From NCBI RefSeq assembly GCF_900109855.1, contig NZ_FOBO01000016.1:31893-95892 (forward strand): a DNA stretch of 64,000 nt, in the 5' to 3' direction. Under the pieces are notes generated by a model, which saw nothing but the letters and a program-made list of their open reading frames with translations, was not told the DNA's origin and did no database searches. Each line of letters opens with the position of its first letter. Positions within the stretch are counted from its first letter, which is position 1. Source of the DNA: Roseovarius tolerans (GTDB taxonomy: Bacteria; Pseudomonadota; Alphaproteobacteria; Rhodobacterales; Rhodobacteraceae). Positions 28,428-38,839 of this stretch are shown here, piece by piece. A program made the translations under genes and the position numbers.

Positions 28428-29591
28428 TTAGCGGCGTCCGCGCAACAGATCGCCGATCTGCCCTTGCGGACGGTTGCGGGTGAAGGCCAGCAGCATGCCC
28501 ACCGCGATGCCCCCCGCCACCACCGACGAACCGCCATAGCTGACGAAGGGCAGGGTCATGCCCTTGGCAGGCAAAAGCCGCACGGCGACCCCCATGTTGA
28601 TCATCGCCTGCGCGCCGAAAATCGCAATGAGCCCGGTGCCTGCCAGCCGGATGAAGGGGTCACGCTCGCGCATCAGCCGCACCAGCGAGCGCACGACAAT
28701 GCCGGTGTAGAGCGCGATGATGCACAACACCAGAACCAGCCCGTATTCCTCGGCGGCGACCGCGATGATGAAATCCGTATGCGCGTCCGGCAGGCTCCAC
28801 TTCACCTGCCCCTCGCCCACACCAACACCAAAGAAGCCACCCTCGCGGATCGCGTTGGTGGCAAAGCCAAGCTGCGTCGTGGGGTCCAACTCAGGGCTGA
28901 GAAAGCCGTCGATACGGCGTGCGAAATGCTCGGAATTGGAATAGGCGAAACTGCCCACCAGCACCACGCCCCCGGCCATCGCCAGAAGCAGCGTGATCGG
29001 CGCACCGGCCACGAAATACATCACCCCCCAGCCAAAGAGCACCAGCGCCGCCTGCCCGAAATCGGGCTGCATGGCGAGAAAGGCAAGGATCACCATGGCC
29101 AGCAGGAACGACCAGCTGAGCCCCGGCGGCCCGTTGATCTGCTGGCTTGCCGCCATCATCCAGGCGGCGACCACGACAAAGGCGGGCTTTAGAAATTCCG
29201 AAGGCTGCACGCTGGCAAAGCCAAGACTGTACCAGCGCATCGCGCCCTTGCCGAAATCGGTGCCGAAGACCGGCAGCAGGATCAGCGCCACGAAAGCCGC
29301 GAGAAAGCCCATGACAGCCAGTCGCCGCACCAGGTCTGGCCGCATCATCGAGGTCAGTACCATCGCCACCAGCGCCAGCACCCCGAAGAACGCCTGTCGT
29401 TGCACATAGTGGAAGGGTGCCAGCCCGTTCTTCTCGGCCAGCGGCGGTGAGGCCGCCAGCCCCAGCAATATTCCGATACCGAAGAGGATCAGCACACAGG
29501 AGAACGACCACTTGTCGATCGTGCGCCACCATTTGGGAAGGATGGGCTCAGCGTCCCTTTGGGGCACTGCCCCATAGACCATTTCCGTCAT
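28428..29591 (-). CDS. ftsW: Septal peptidoglycan polymerase FtsW
   Basis: SEDS-family glycosyltransferase working with FtsI at the septum, 387 residues, about ten membrane segments. Conserved SEDS stretches are visible: [40 protein letters not shown], the loop [13 protein letters not shown], and near the C-terminus [22 protein letters not shown]. The first residues [22 protein letters not shown] form a cytoplasmic lead. It is divergent from the flavoprotein gene at 29719, so this segment of the dcw cluster must have its own promoter in the 127-base gap. Confidence 0.95.
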   Translation of the reverse strand: MTEMVYGAVPQRDAEPILPKWWRTIDKWSFSCVLILFGIGILLGLAASPPLAEKNGLAPFHYVQRQAFFGVLALVAMVLTSMMRPDLVRRLAVMGFLAAFVALILLPVFGTDFGKGAMRWYSLGFASVQPSEFLKPAFVVVAAWMMAASQQINGPPGLSWSFLLAMVILAFLAMQPDFGQAALVLFGWGVMYFVAGAPITLLLAMAGGVVLVGSFAYSNSEHFARRIDGFLSPELDPTTQLGFATNAIREGGFFGVGVGEGQVKWSLPDAHTDFIIAVAAEEYGLVLVLCIIALYTGIVVRSLVRLMRERDPFIRLAGTGLIAIFGAQAMINMGVAVRLLPAKGMTLPFVSYGGSSVVAGGIAVGMLLAFTRNRPQGQIGDLLRGRR

Positions 29592-29718
29592 CTGCCTGCC
29601 GCCTCATGCATTTTGCGCCCCTTTTCGGGATCTAATGTATAGTCTAGCGATTTTTCAGCTCAGACGCCAGAACTATCCCCCTTGCCTTTCGGCGGGTTTT
29701 CGCGTTTCAGGCGCAGCC

Positions 29719-30906
29719 ATGACAGAGGCCATCGATACCCTCATTCTCGGCGCGGGGGCGGCCGGGCTGATGTGCGCGGCGCAGGCGGGGCCCGGCACGC
29801 TGGTGATCGACCATGCCCGCGCGCCCGGCGAAAAGATCCGCATCTCGGGCGGCGGGCGCTGCAACTTCACCAACCTGCACGCGGGGCCCGAGAATTTCCT
29901 GTCGGCCAATCCGCATTTCTGCAAATCGGCCCTGTCGCGCTACACGCAATGGGATTTCATCGACCTCGTGGCGCGCCACGGCATCGCCTGGCATGAAAAG
30001 ACGCTTGGCCAGCTTTTCTGTGACGGCAAGGCCACCCAGATCATCGCCATGCTGGTCGAGGAGTTGCGCGGCGCGGGAGCCGATCTGTGGCTTTCGACGC
30101 GGCTGGTGGATCTCAGCCATGACGGCAGCCGCTTTCACGCGGTGCTGGAGCGCGACGGCGCGCGCGTGACCCTCAGCCCGCGCAACCTTGTGCTGGCCAC
30201 GGGGGGCAAGTCGATCCCCAAGATGGGGGCGACGGGGCTCGCCTATGAGATCGCGCAACGATTTGGTCACACGCTGACCGAGACGCGCCCGGCGCTGGTG
30301 CCCTTCACCTTTTCCGAAGCACCCTTCGCGCCCCTCTCGGGCACCGCCCTGCCAGTGCGCGCCGCCTGCAACGGCACGGAGTTCGAGGAGGCGGCACTTT
30401 TCACGCATCGGGGCCTCTCCGGCCCGGCAATCCTGCAAATTTCGTCCTTCTGGCGCGAGGGCGAAGCGATCACGCTCGATCTCGACCCCGAGGCGCGGCT
30501 ATATGAGGCGCTGCGCGCGCAACGCCAGAGCCAGGGCCGCCGCAACCTAAGCACGGAACTCGGCCACCACCTGCCCGCCAAGCTGATCGGCCATCTTGCC
30601 CCCGCACTCGGCCTTTCGGGCAACCTGGCGGATCAGTCCGACGCCCGGCTGGCCGAGATCACGGATACCTTACGCGGCTGGACGCTGAAGCCCACCGGCA
30701 CCGAGGGCTACCGCACCGCCGAGGTCACGCTTGGCGGGATCGACACCGGCGGGCTGTCCTCGAAAACCATGGAGTCGCAGCACCTGCCGGGCCTTTATGC
30801 CATCGGCGAGGCGGTGGATGTGACTGGCTGGCTCGGCGGCTATAATTTCCAATGGGCCTGGTCGTCGGGCTGGGCCGCGGGACAGGCGATCGCGGCGCGG
30901 GGGTGA
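29719..30906 (+). CDS. HI0933/BaiN-like flavoprotein (NAD(P)/FAD-dependent oxidoreductase)
   Basis: 395 residues. An FAD dinucleotide-binding motif opens the protein (TLILGAGAAGLMCAAQAG), followed by the family block EKIRISGGGRCNFTN, a second nucleotide motif NLVLATGGKSIPKMGATG, FTHRGLSGPAILQIS and the C-terminal FAD region LPGLYAIGEAVDVTGWLGGYNFQWAWSSGWAAG. Members have been linked to bile-acid reduction or aminoketone oxidation, but most are uncharacterised, so no substrate is assigned. The ATG at 29719 is used because upstream codons encode no family sequence. It is inserted in the dcw cluster on the opposite strand between ftsW and murD. Confidence 0.88.
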   Translation: MTEAIDTLILGAGAAGLMCAAQAGPGTLVIDHARAPGEKIRISGGGRCNFTNLHAGPENFLSANPHFCKSALSRYTQWDFIDLVARHGIAWHEKTLGQLFCDGKATQIIAMLVEELRGAGADLWLSTRLVDLSHDGSRFHAVLERDGARVTLSPRNLVLATGGKSIPKMGATGLAYEIAQRFGHTLTETRPALVPFTFSEAPFAPLSGTALPVRAACNGTEFEEAALFTHRGLSGPAILQISSFWREGEAITLDLDPEARLYEALRAQRQSQGRRNLSTELGHHLPAKLIGHLAPALGLSGNLADQSDARLAEITDTLRGWTLKPTGTEGYRTAEVTLGGIDTGGLSSKTMESQHLPGLYAIGEAVDVTGWLGGYNFQWAWSSGWAAGQAIAARG

Positions 30907-30917
30907 GAGGTCAGGAT

Positions 30918-30975
30918 TGAGTATTTGCACCATAAAGAAACCCGCATTCCCGCTTCTTTTTGGCAAAAATACTCA
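30918..30975. terminator. GAGTATTT-family inverted repeat, bidirectional terminator (flavoprotein / murD)
   Basis: Outer arms TGAGTATTT (30918-30926) and AAATACTCA (30967-30975) enclose an inner imperfect stem with AAAGAA and TTCTTT around a GC-rich centre. It lies between convergent genes, 11 bases after one stop and 11 before the other. The same element occurs at 48853-48903. Confidence 0.8.
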
Positions 30976-30985
30976 TGATCCACGC

Positions 30986-32383
30986 TCACAGCCGGGCGCG
31001 CACCTCCGCTATGAAATCCTCGCCGCGCTGCTCGAAATTGTCGTATTGATCAAAGCTGGCGGCTGCCGGTGCGAGCAGCACCACCTCGCCCGGCGCGGCC
31101 TCGGACATGGCGGCCTCGACGGCGCGGGCCATGGTGGTGCAGATTTCCACCTCCACCCCTTCGAGACCGAGGGCGAATTGCGCCGCCTCGCGCCCGATGA
31201 CGTAAGCCTTGCGCACATGATCGAGGCCGGGTTTCAGCCCGGCAAGCCCGCCGTCTTTCTCCAGCCCGCCGCAGATCCAGCGGATGTTGTCGAAGGCCAG
31301 CAGCGCCTGCAGGGCGGCATCGACATTGGTGGCCTTGCTGTCATTGACGATGCGCACGCCGTCCCGCTCGGCCACGGTCTGGCTGCGATGCGGCAGGCCC
31401 GCGAAGCTGTGAAAGGCGGCCTCGATCACCCGGGGGGCGAGGCCGAGCGTGCGGCAGGCGGCATAGGCGGCGCAGGCGTTCTGGTGGTTGTGGCGGCCCG
31501 GCAGGCCGGGCACCGCGCGCAGGTCGATTGAGGCGACCTGCTTGCCCTTGCGGTATTCGCTGAGAAAGCCCTTGTTCGCGAAAACCATCCAGCCGGGGCC
31601 CGAGAGCTTGCGCGCGACCGAGACGCGGATCACCCGGTCGTCGCCCGGTGCCTCGCTCAGCTGCCCCGCGAGATACCGCCCCTCGTCCTCGTCGACGCCG
31701 ATCACCGCGCGGTCTGGCCCGCCCTCGGCAAAGAGCCGCCGCTTGGCCGCGAAATACCCGCCCAGACCGGCATGGCGGTCGAGGTGATCGGGGGAGAGGT
31801 TGGTGAACACGGCCACGTCCGGCGTCAGCGCGCGGGCGAGATCGGTCTGGTAGCTGGAAAGCTCCAGCACCACCACGCCGCCATCGCCCGGCGGGTCAAT
31901 GTCGAGCACCCCGCGCCCGATATTTCCGGCCAGTTGCGCCTGCTTTCCCGCCTCTGTCAGGACATGGTGGATGAGGGCGGATGTCGTTGATTTTCCATTG
32001 CTTCCGGTCACGGCGATGACCTTGGGCGGCTGGTCGAACCCGTTCCAGTCCGGCGTGGCGAGCGAGCGGAAGAAGAGCCCGATATCGTTGTCCACCGGCA
32101 CGCCCGCCTCTTGCGCCGCCGCGATCACCTTGTTGGGGGACGGGTAGAGATGCGGGATGCCGGGGCTGACGATCAGGCGCGCCACATCCTCAAAGGCGCC
32201 CGCGCGAGTGAGGTCGGTGACTGTGAGGCCAGCAGCCTCGGCGGCGTCGCGGGCGGGCGGGTTGTCGTCCCAGGCCAGCACCTCGGCCCCGCCTGCACTG
32301 AGCGCACGCGCCGCCGAGAGGCCCGAGCGCCCCAATCCAAGCACCGCCACGCGCTGCCCGGCCATCCCCTGCACCTTGATCAT
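30986..32383 (-). CDS. murD: UDP-N-acetylmuramoylalanine--D-glutamate ligase
   Basis: Adds D-Glu to UDP-MurNAc-L-Ala, 465 residues. The N-terminal [17 protein letters not shown] motif binds the nucleotide sugar, [19 protein letters not shown] near residue 125 is the ATP loop, then [20 protein letters not shown] and the C-terminal INDSKATN-type block ([19 protein letters not shown]) and [21 protein letters not shown]. The ATG at 32383 is preceded by GGAAGGAAA. A 647-base gap separates it from mraY, so it likely has its own promoter. Confidence 0.97.
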   Translation of the reverse strand: MIKVQGMAGQRVAVLGLGRSGLSAARALSAGGAEVLAWDDNPPARDAAEAAGLTVTDLTRAGAFEDVARLIVSPGIPHLYPSPNKVIAAAQEAGVPVDNDIGLFFRSLATPDWNGFDQPPKVIAVTGSNGKSTTSALIHHVLTEAGKQAQLAGNIGRGVLDIDPPGDGGVVVLELSSYQTDLARALTPDVAVFTNLSPDHLDRHAGLGGYFAAKRRLFAEGGPDRAVIGVDEDEGRYLAGQLSEAPGDDRVIRVSVARKLSGPGWMVFANKGFLSEYRKGKQVASIDLRAVPGLPGRHNHQNACAAYAACRTLGLAPRVIEAAFHSFAGLPHRSQTVAERDGVRIVNDSKATNVDAALQALLAFDNIRWICGGLEKDGGLAGLKPGLDHVRKAYVIGREAAQFALGLEGVEVEICTTMARAVEAAMSEAAPGEVVLLAPAAASFDQYDNFEQRGEDFIAEVRARL

Positions 32384-32637
32384 CGTGCCGTTTCCTTCCC
32401 GCCTTTTTCGCCGCGCGAGAGTGCCCCGGCGCGGCGGCGCGCGCAAGCTGGTTAACGAATGGTTGCGGGGAGCGCGCGGGTGGAGGGGCGCGAGGGGCCG
32501 AATCGCCAGGTTAACAAGGGGTATGGGGCGGTTTCGGGCTGTCTGTATCGCGTCGGTATTGCGGCGGTATCGCGACGGTGCGGGTGTGGGTGTTGGGCGG
32601 GGTTAACGGGGCGCGCGGGGGTCGGTGGAATATGGAC

Positions 32638-32703
32638 GTCATCGCCCGGCTTGACCGGGCGATCTGCTGGCGGGGGGATCCTCGGGTCAGGCCCGAGGAT
32701 GAC
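32638..32703. repeat. Mosaic palindromic repeat with three-way-junction shape
   Basis: Outer arms GTCATC (32638-32643) and GATGAC (32698-32703) enclose two hairpins: GCCCGG-CTTGA-CCGGGC and CCTCGGG-TCAG-GCCCGAGG. This is the well-known type of interspersed palindrome of alphaproteobacteria (CGCCCGGCTTGACCGGGCG core), often mis-annotated as a short protein. Confidence 0.85.
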
Positions 32704-32900
32704 CGGGAATGGGGACGGAGACCGGGTTGTGCGGGTGGTTATTGACGCGGGGCTAGGGTTGGCCGGGAGCGGTCGTTGCCGGTTCGAGAGATGAGCCGCG
32801 CAGTGCCCGACCGCCGGGTGGGCGCAGCAACCTCGGGGGACCGCACTTTATGCCAGCCAAGCACTCCCGCTTTTCAATGGCTTGATACGTTGCAAAAGCG

Positions 32901-32974
32901 CCTGCCCGAGGGGGCGGGTCATGCCACAGGCATGCCTTCGGCATGACCGCTGCGCGGCGGTGCCTGCGGCACCT
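32901..32974. repeat. Cluster of nested inverted repeats
   Basis: GTCATGCC (32918-32925) pairs with GGCATGAC (32940-32947), with an inner GGCATGCC palindrome. A flanking CCTGCCC…GGGCGGG stem lies to the left and a GGTGCC…GGCACC stem to the right. It looks like a second interspersed palindromic element, 200 bases from the first. Confidence 0.6.
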
Positions 32975-33030
32975 TGATTCCGCGCATTGGGGCTAGCCGT
33001 CAACGGCAGCAACAGGTCAAAACCGCACCC

Positions 33031-34113
33031 CTAGCGCAGTTTCAGCGTCGCCAGTCCGATCATTGCGAGGATCAGGGCGATGATCCAGAAGCGGATGACG
33101 ATCTGCGGTTCGGCCCAGCCCTTTTTCTCGTAGTGGTGGTGGATCGGGGCCATCAGGAAGACCCGCTTGCCGGTGCGCTTGAAATAGATCACCTGCACGA
33201 TCACCGAGAGCGCCTCGGCCACGAAGAGGCCGCCGACGATGCCCAGCACCAGTTCGTGCTTGGTGGCCACGGCAATGGCCCCGAGCGCGCCGCCGAGGGC
33301 CAGCGAGCCGGTATCGCCCATGAAGACCGCCGCCGGGGGCGCGTTATACCACAGAAAGCCGAGGCCGCCGCCCACCAGCCCCGCCACGAAGATCAGGATC
33401 TCGCCGGTGCCGGGCACGTAGTGAAGGCCGAGATATTCGGTGAAGTCTGTCCGCCCCACGGTGTAGGCGATGATCCCGAGCGCGCCGGAGGCGATCATCA
33501 CCGGCATGATCGCCAGCCCGTCGAGCCCGTCGGTGAGATTGACCGCATTGGCCGCGCCGACGATGACGATCATCGCGAAGGGAACGAAGAGAAAGCCGAG
33601 GTTGACCAGCACGTCCTTGAAGACCGGCAGCGCCAGCTGGAACTGCAATTCCGCCGGGTGGTGCCAGCTGGCCCAGCCCGCCGCCAGAAGCGCGATGAGA
33701 AAGCCGAGCGCGAGGCGCACGCGGCCCGGCACGCCCTTGTGATTGCCCTTGGAGACCTTGGCGTAATCGTCGGCAAAGCCGATAATGCCGAAGGCGAGCG
33801 TCACGAAAAGCACCAGCCAGACGTAAGGATTGTCGAGCCGCGCCCAGAGGAGCGTCGAGGTGAGCAGCGCGCCCACGATCAGGAGCCCACCCATGGTGGG
33901 GGTGCCCGCCTTGGCCAGATGCGATTCCGGGCCGTCGCTGCGAATGGGCTGGCCCTTGCCCTGACGGCGGCGCAGCGACAGGATCAGCGGCGGACCGAAG
34001 AGGAAGCCAAAGATCAGCGCGGTCATGAAGGCGCCACCCGCGCGGAAGGTGATGTAGCGAAAGAGGTTGAAGAAATCCCCCCCGTCCGACCAGATCGTCA
34101 GCCAATAGAGCAT
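33031..34113 (-). CDS. mraY: Phospho-N-acetylmuramoyl-pentapeptide transferase
   Basis: Membrane enzyme making lipid I from UDP-MurNAc-pentapeptide and undecaprenyl phosphate, 360 residues with about ten membrane segments. Catalytic motifs are visible: KAGTPTMGG, the acidic pair in [30 protein letters not shown] and [15 protein letters not shown]; the C-terminal loop [35 protein letters not shown] is typical. Its start overlaps the murF stop by one base (TAATG). Confidence 0.97.
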   Translation of the reverse strand: MLYWLTIWSDGGDFFNLFRYITFRAGGAFMTALIFGFLFGPPLILSLRRRQGKGQPIRSDGPESHLAKAGTPTMGGLLIVGALLTSTLLWARLDNPYVWLVLFVTLAFGIIGFADDYAKVSKGNHKGVPGRVRLALGFLIALLAAGWASWHHPAELQFQLALPVFKDVLVNLGFLFVPFAMIVIVGAANAVNLTDGLDGLAIMPVMIASGALGIIAYTVGRTDFTEYLGLHYVPGTGEILIFVAGLVGGGLGFLWYNAPPAAVFMGDTGSLALGGALGAIAVATKHELVLGIVGGLFVAEALSVIVQVIYFKRTGKRVFLMAPIHHHYEKKGWAEPQIVIRFWIIALILAMIGLATLKLR

Positions 34114-35549
34114 TACGCCACGTCCTCTTCCATCTTGCGCCCGGCCCGCCGCAGCGCGGCCACGACGAGGCTTACCCGGCTCCCCTTGGAGCCCTTTACC
34201 AGTACCACATCACCCGCATCGACCAACCGATGCGCCTCTTGCGCCAGATCCTCGGCGCGATCAACCCGGCGACCGCGCTTTTCCCATGGCAGCGCCTTCC
34301 AGAGGGCGCGCATGCGCGGGCCCACGCAATGCACCTCGTGGACCGCCTGCATCGCGGACAGATCGGCGAGGGCGGCGTGCAGCACGCCTTCGGTCTCGCC
34401 CAATTCCAGCATGTCGCCCAGGATGGCGATCCGGCGGCCACGGGCGACGCGGCCCACGTCGTCGCGCGGATGGCTGACCGCCAGAACATCGAGCGCCGCC
34501 TCCATCGAGGCGGGGTTGGCGTTGAAGGCGTCGTCGATGAGGTCGATGCTCATCCCGTCCTCGGCGGTGTCGAGCACCAGCCGCTCGCGGGTGCCGCGCC
34601 CGGCGGGGGGCGACCATGTCGCAAGATCGGCCATCGCCACGGCGCGGTCGAGCCCCAGCACCCGCACCACGGCCAGCACGGCGAGTGCGCCGAGCGCGAA
34701 ATGCCGCCCCGGCACCGCGATCTTGTAGACCAGCGGCGTGCGCCAGGCGCGGGCGCGGGCGACGGTCGAGGCCTCGTGCAGATCGACCGACAGCAGGCGG
34801 TGATGCGCGGTGCGCGACCAGCCGAAGGAGAGGACACGCCCGGCATGCCGCTGCGCCACCTCGCGCAGGATCGGGGCGGTGGCAACATCGGCGTTGAGGA
34901 TCGCCACGCCGTCCGGTTCCAACCCCTCGAAGATGCTGGCCTTTTCATAAGCGATGCCCTCGATATTCTCGAACGCCTCGAGATGCGCGGGGGCGACGGT
35001 GGTGATGAGCGCCACATGGGGCCGGGCCATGCGCGCGAGCGGTGCGATCTCACCGGGGTGGTTCATCCCGATTTCGATCACCGCAAAGTCGGTGTCGGCG
35101 GGCATGCGTGCCAATGTGAGCGGCACGCCCCAGTGGTTGTTGTAGCTGGCCTCGGCGGCATGCACGCGGCCCTGGGCGCCCAGCACGTCGCGCAGCATTT
35201 CCTTGGTCGAGGTCTTGCCGACCGAGCCGGTGACAGCGATGACGCGGCCCTGCAGGCGGGCGCGCCCGGCGACGCCCAAAGCCTCGAGCGCGGCCTGCAC
35301 GTCCCTCACGATGAGGAGCGGGGCGTCCTTGGCCACGCCCTCGGGGATATGGGTGACGAGGGCGGCGGCGGCGCCCTGTTCCAGCGCCTGTGCTACGAAA
35401 TCATGGCCATCGCGCGCGGCCTTGAGTGCCACGAAGAGATCGCCCGGCTGCAATGTGCGGGTGTCGATGGAGACGCCGGTCGCGGCCCAATCGCCAGTTA
35501 CGCGCCCGCCGGTGGCCTGTGCCGCCTCCGAGGCCGTCCAGAGCGTCAT
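34113..35549 (-). CDS. murF: UDP-MurNAc-tripeptide--D-Ala-D-Ala ligase
   Basis: Adds D-Ala-D-Ala to the UDP-MurNAc tripeptide, 478 residues. The N-terminal segment [32 protein letters not shown] is the MurF substrate domain, [21 protein letters not shown] is the ATP loop, [19 protein letters not shown] and [19 protein letters not shown] are further MurF blocks, and [10 protein letters not shown] lies in the C-domain. It overlaps murE by 4 bases and mraY by one. Confidence 0.96.
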   Translation of the reverse strand: MTLWTASEAAQATGGRVTGDWAATGVSIDTRTLQPGDLFVALKAARDGHDFVAQALEQGAAAALVTHIPEGVAKDAPLLIVRDVQAALEALGVAGRARLQGRVIAVTGSVGKTSTKEMLRDVLGAQGRVHAAEASYNNHWGVPLTLARMPADTDFAVIEIGMNHPGEIAPLARMARPHVALITTVAPAHLEAFENIEGIAYEKASIFEGLEPDGVAILNADVATAPILREVAQRHAGRVLSFGWSRTAHHRLLSVDLHEASTVARARAWRTPLVYKIAVPGRHFALGALAVLAVVRVLGLDRAVAMADLATWSPPAGRGTRERLVLDTAEDGMSIDLIDDAFNANPASMEAALDVLAVSHPRDDVGRVARGRRIAILGDMLELGETEGVLHAALADLSAMQAVHEVHCVGPRMRALWKALPWEKRGRRVDRAEDLAQEAHRLVDAGDVVLVKGSKGSRVSLVVAALRRAGRKMEEDVA

Positions 35550-37030
35550 ACCCGCCCCCGGTCGAGGACGGAGACGGCGAGGCTCGCCTGTTCGGCATCA
35601 TCAAACGGCAGCACGTCGTCGCCGACGATCTGCCCCGTCTCGTGGCCCTTGCCGCAGATCAGCAGCGCGTCGCCGGGGCCGAGTGCGTCGATCGCGCGCA
35701 GGATCGCCTCGGCGCGATCGCCGACCTCTTGTGCGCCGGGGCAGCCCTGCAACACGGCCCGTCTTATGCTGGCCGGGTCCTCGGTGCGGGGGTTGTCATC
35801 GGTCACGATCACGCGGTCGGCAAATTCGGTCGCCGCCTGCCCCATCAGGGGCCGCTTGCCCCTGTCGCGGTCGCCGCCCGCGCCCACGATGGCATAGAGA
35901 CGGCCCATGACATGCGGGCGCATCGCCTTCAACGCGGTGGCCACGGCATCGGGGGTATGGGCGTAATCGACGAAGACCGCCGCGCCGTTTTCGCGGGTTG
36001 CGGCCAGCTGCATGCGGCCGCGCACGGTGCGCATTTCGGGCAAGGTGGCAAAGACACGCTCGGGGTCCTCGCCGGTGCCGATCACGAGCCCTGCCGCGAG
36101 CAGGACGTTTTCCGCCTGAAACCCGCCGATGAGGTCAAGCCGCACCTGGTGGGTGCTGTCCTCCCAATCAAAGCGCAGCACCTGCCCGGTTGCGTCAAAC
36201 CGCTGTGCCACCAGATGCAGATCGGCGCCGGGCCTGCGCCCGACGGTGATCAGGTCCTGTCCGCGCTCGGTGGCGATCTCGGCCATGCCGGTGCCGCGCG
36301 GGTCGTCGATATTGATGACGGCGACGCCATCCTCGGAGAGGACGCGCGAGAAGAGCCCGGCCTTGGCGTCGAAATACTCGTCGAAATCGGCGTGATAATC
36401 GAGATGGTCCTGCGTGATGTTGGTAAAGCCCGCCGCAGCAAGGCGCACCCCGTCGAGCCGTTTCTGCGCCAGACCGTGCGAGGAGGCCTCCATCGCGGCG
36501 TGGTCGACACCGGCCTCGGCGCAGTCGGCGAGCAGCCGGTGCAGGGTGATCGGTTCGGGCGTGGTGTGGGTCATCGGCAGGCTGAGCGCGCCCTCGACGC
36601 CCGTGGTGCCGAGATTGACCGCATCGAGCCCCATCAATTCCCAGATCTGGCGGGTAAAGGTGGCGACGGAGGTCTTGCCGTTGGTGCCGGTGACGGCGAC
36701 CATCACCTCGGGCTGTGCGCCGAACCAGAGGGCGGCGGCGAAGGCCAAAGTCTGGCGCGGGTCTTCGGCGATCACAAGCGCCGCATCACTACCGGCCAGC
36801 GTTTCATGGGCGAGGCGCGCGCCCTGGGCATCGGTCAGGATCGCCGCTGCCCCCTGCGCGAGGGCGGTGGCGATATACTCGGCCCCATGCGCGCGCACCC
36901 CTGGAAGGGCGGCGAAGAGCATACCCTTGCGCACCGCGCGGCTGTCCACGGCGAGGCCGGTGACCTGCGCGTTGCGGCCTGCCATGGCGGTCAGGCCAAG
37001 CTCTGCCAATGATCTGATCTGCCCCGCCAC
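35546..37030 (-). CDS. murE: UDP-MurNAc-dipeptide--2,6-diaminopimelate ligase
   Basis: Adds meso-diaminopimelate, 494 residues. VTGLAVDSRAVRKGMLFAALPG opens the substrate domain, VAVTGTNGKTSVATFTRQI is the ATP loop, and EASSHGLAQKRLDGV, NITQDHLDYHADFDEYFDAKAGLF and the C-terminal DDNPRTEDPASIRRAVLQG segment follow. DNPRTEDP matches the DNPR motif that distinguishes DAP-adding from lysine-adding MurE. It is 24 bases after ftsI. Confidence 0.97.
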   Translation of the reverse strand: MAGQIRSLAELGLTAMAGRNAQVTGLAVDSRAVRKGMLFAALPGVRAHGAEYIATALAQGAAAILTDAQGARLAHETLAGSDAALVIAEDPRQTLAFAAALWFGAQPEVMVAVTGTNGKTSVATFTRQIWELMGLDAVNLGTTGVEGALSLPMTHTTPEPITLHRLLADCAEAGVDHAAMEASSHGLAQKRLDGVRLAAAGFTNITQDHLDYHADFDEYFDAKAGLFSRVLSEDGVAVINIDDPRGTGMAEIATERGQDLITVGRRPGADLHLVAQRFDATGQVLRFDWEDSTHQVRLDLIGGFQAENVLLAAGLVIGTGEDPERVFATLPEMRTVRGRMQLAATRENGAAVFVDYAHTPDAVATALKAMRPHVMGRLYAIVGAGGDRDRGKRPLMGQAATEFADRVIVTDDNPRTEDPASIRRAVLQGCPGAQEVGDRAEAILRAIDALGPGDALLICGKGHETGQIVGDDVLPFDDAEQASLAVSVLDRGRV

Positions 37031-37054
37031 GTGATCTGCCCCGCCTTGCCGCGA

Positions 37055-38839
37055 TTAGTTGGATGCCCGCCTTATAGCAGCAAGGTCTGCGGGTTCAATC
37101 TCGGGTCGCAGCCCCATGAGCGGAGCGACGCGACGGATGATTTCGGCGGCCACGGGCACAGCGGTCCAGCCTGCGGTGCGGCGCGGCTCGTCGCCCGAGG
37201 TCTCGACCGGCTCGTCGAGCGTGACGATGAGCACGTATTTGGGATCATGCGCCGGGAAGATGCTGGCGAAGGTGGCGATCACCTTGTCGTCGTAATAGCC
37301 GCCGCCGCGTGCCTTGGGCTTGTCGGCGGTGCCGGTCTTGCCGCCGACGGCATAGCCTGCCACCTCGCCGAAACTGGCGGTGCCCTCGCTGACAACCTTG
37401 CGCATCATGTGGCGCATGGCGTCTGCCGTGGTCTCGGAGATGACGCGTTCGCCGGGGGTGGGTGTTGCGCCATGCACCAGCGTCGGCGTCACCCGCCGCC
37501 CGCCATTGGCGATGGTCGCATAGGCGGCGGCCAGATGCATCGGGCTGGTCGAGAGGCCATGGCCGTAGGAGATCGTCATGGTCGACAGTTCCGACCAGTT
37601 CTTGGGCAGGAGCGGGGCGCTGCCCGACGCCTCGGTGATCTCCAGCGGCGAGGCCTGCATGAAGCCGAGTTTATCGAGGAAATCGCGCTGACGCGCCGCG
37701 CCGATATCCATCGCAATGCGGGCAGTGCCAACGTTGGAGGATTTCACGATTACCTTGGTGACGCTCAATTCCGGGCCGTAGTTGCGGAAATCGCGGATGC
37801 GGAACTTGCCCCATTGCATCGGGCTCTGGGTGTTGATCATCGTGTCGGGGTTCACGAGGCCAAGTTCCAGCGCCTGCGACACGGCAAACACCTTGAACAC
37901 CGATCCCAACTCATAGACCCCCTGCACCGCGCGGTTGAAGAGCGGGCTGTCATCGGGGTTGCCTTCGGTCGGGGCGGCGGGGCGGTCGTTGGGGTCGAAA
38001 TCGGGCAAGGAGGCGACGGCCACGACCTCGCCGGTGTCGACCTCCATCAGGATGCCCGCAGCCCCCTTGGCGTTCATGATCTTCATGCCGCCATGCAGCA
38101 CCCGCTCCATCGCGGCCTGCACGCTGAGATCGAGCGACAGGGTGAGCGGCTGATGCGCGCGTGCGGGGTCGCGCAGGCGCTCGTCGAAATATTTCTCGAT
38201 GCCCGCGACGCCCACCACCTCGGCGGCATGCACGCCCTCGCGCCCGAAACTGGCGCCGCCGAGGACATGCGCGGCGAGCGAGCCGTTGGGGTAAAGCCGC
38301 ATCTCGCGCGGGCCAAAGAGCAAGCCCGGCTCGCCGATATCATGCACCGCCTGCTGTTGCTCAGGGCTGATTTTCTTCTTTATCCACAGGAACTTGCGCG
38401 TGCCGGTGAAATCGCGGATCAGGCGGGCGCGGTCGAGATCGGGAAAGATTTCCACCAGCTTGTCGGCGGCATGGTCGGGGTCGATCATGTCGCGGGGCTG
38501 GGCATAGAGGCTGTGGGTGTCGAAATTCGTGGCCAGAATCCGGCCCTCGCGATCGACGATATCGGCGCGCTGCGCGAGGATCGAGGCGCCCGCGACGCTG
38601 GTGCGCGGCTTGCCAGGTTCGGATTGTGCCAGCACCGCCATGCGCCCGCCCACGAGGCTGAAGGCGCAGAAGAAGAACACCGCCAGCACCAGAAGCCGCC
38701 CTTCGGCGCGGCGGCGGGCGCGGTCGCGCATTTCCTCGTGGCGCAGGCGGATGTTCTCGCGCTCGATGGCGTCGGGGTTCTCGCCACGGCTGCGGGCCTC
38801 AAGAATGCGGGCGAGCGGACGCAGGGGCGTGCGGATCAT
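37055..38839 (-). CDS. ftsI: Septal transpeptidase FtsI (PBP3)
   Basis: Class B penicillin-binding protein of the divisome, 594 residues. One membrane segment (about 49-68, LLVLAVFFFCAFSLVGG) is followed by the pedestal domain and the transpeptidase domain with the three active-site motifs: SVFK (Ser313-Lys316), SSN (367-369) and KTG (501-503). The N-terminal cytoplasmic part is rich in Arg and Glu. The start overlaps the end of ftsL by 4 bases. It works with FtsW. Confidence 0.96.
   Translation of the reverse strand: MIRTPLRPLARILEARSRGENPDAIERENIRLRHEEMRDRARRRAEGRLLVLAVFFFCAFSLVGGRMAVLAQSEPGKPRTSVAGASILAQRADIVDREGRILATNFDTHSLYAQPRDMIDPDHAADKLVEIFPDLDRARLIRDFTGTRKFLWIKKKISPEQQQAVHDIGEPGLLFGPREMRLYPNGSLAAHVLGGASFGREGVHAAEVVGVAGIEKYFDERLRDPARAHQPLTLSLDLSVQAAMERVLHGGMKIMNAKGAAGILMEVDTGEVVAVASLPDFDPNDRPAAPTEGNPDDSPLFNRAVQGVYELGSVFKVFAVSQALELGLVNPDTMINTQSPMQWGKFRIRDFRNYGPELSVTKVIVKSSNVGTARIAMDIGAARQRDFLDKLGFMQASPLEITEASGSAPLLPKNWSELSTMTISYGHGLSTSPMHLAAAYATIANGGRRVTPTLVHGATPTPGERVISETTADAMRHMMRKVVSEGTASFGEVAGYAVGGKTGTADKPKARGGGYYDDKVIATFASIFPAHDPKYVLIVTLDEPVETSGDEPRRTAGWTAVPVAAEIIRRVAPLMGLRPEIEPADLAAIRRASN

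Larger units (their letters stand above)
32384..33030. other. Intergenic region murD-mraY with palindromic elements
   Basis: 647 bases without a convincing gene. Two short open frames run through the repeats and have the composition of repeat translations. It holds the mosaic palindromic element at 32638-32703, a second inverted-repeat cluster at 32901-32974 and presumably the murD promoter. The left third is G-rich and purine-biased on the plus strand. Confidence 0.75.

Noticed and set aside
32459..32794. Short open frame through the murD-mraY gap
   Set aside because: It translates the palindromic element (SSPGLTGRS-type peptide), a classic false gene from this repeat type.
32974..34728. 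584-codon open frame on the plus strand opposite mraY and murF
   Set aside because: Shadow of two well-supported genes; low-complexity His/Arg/Glu sequence.
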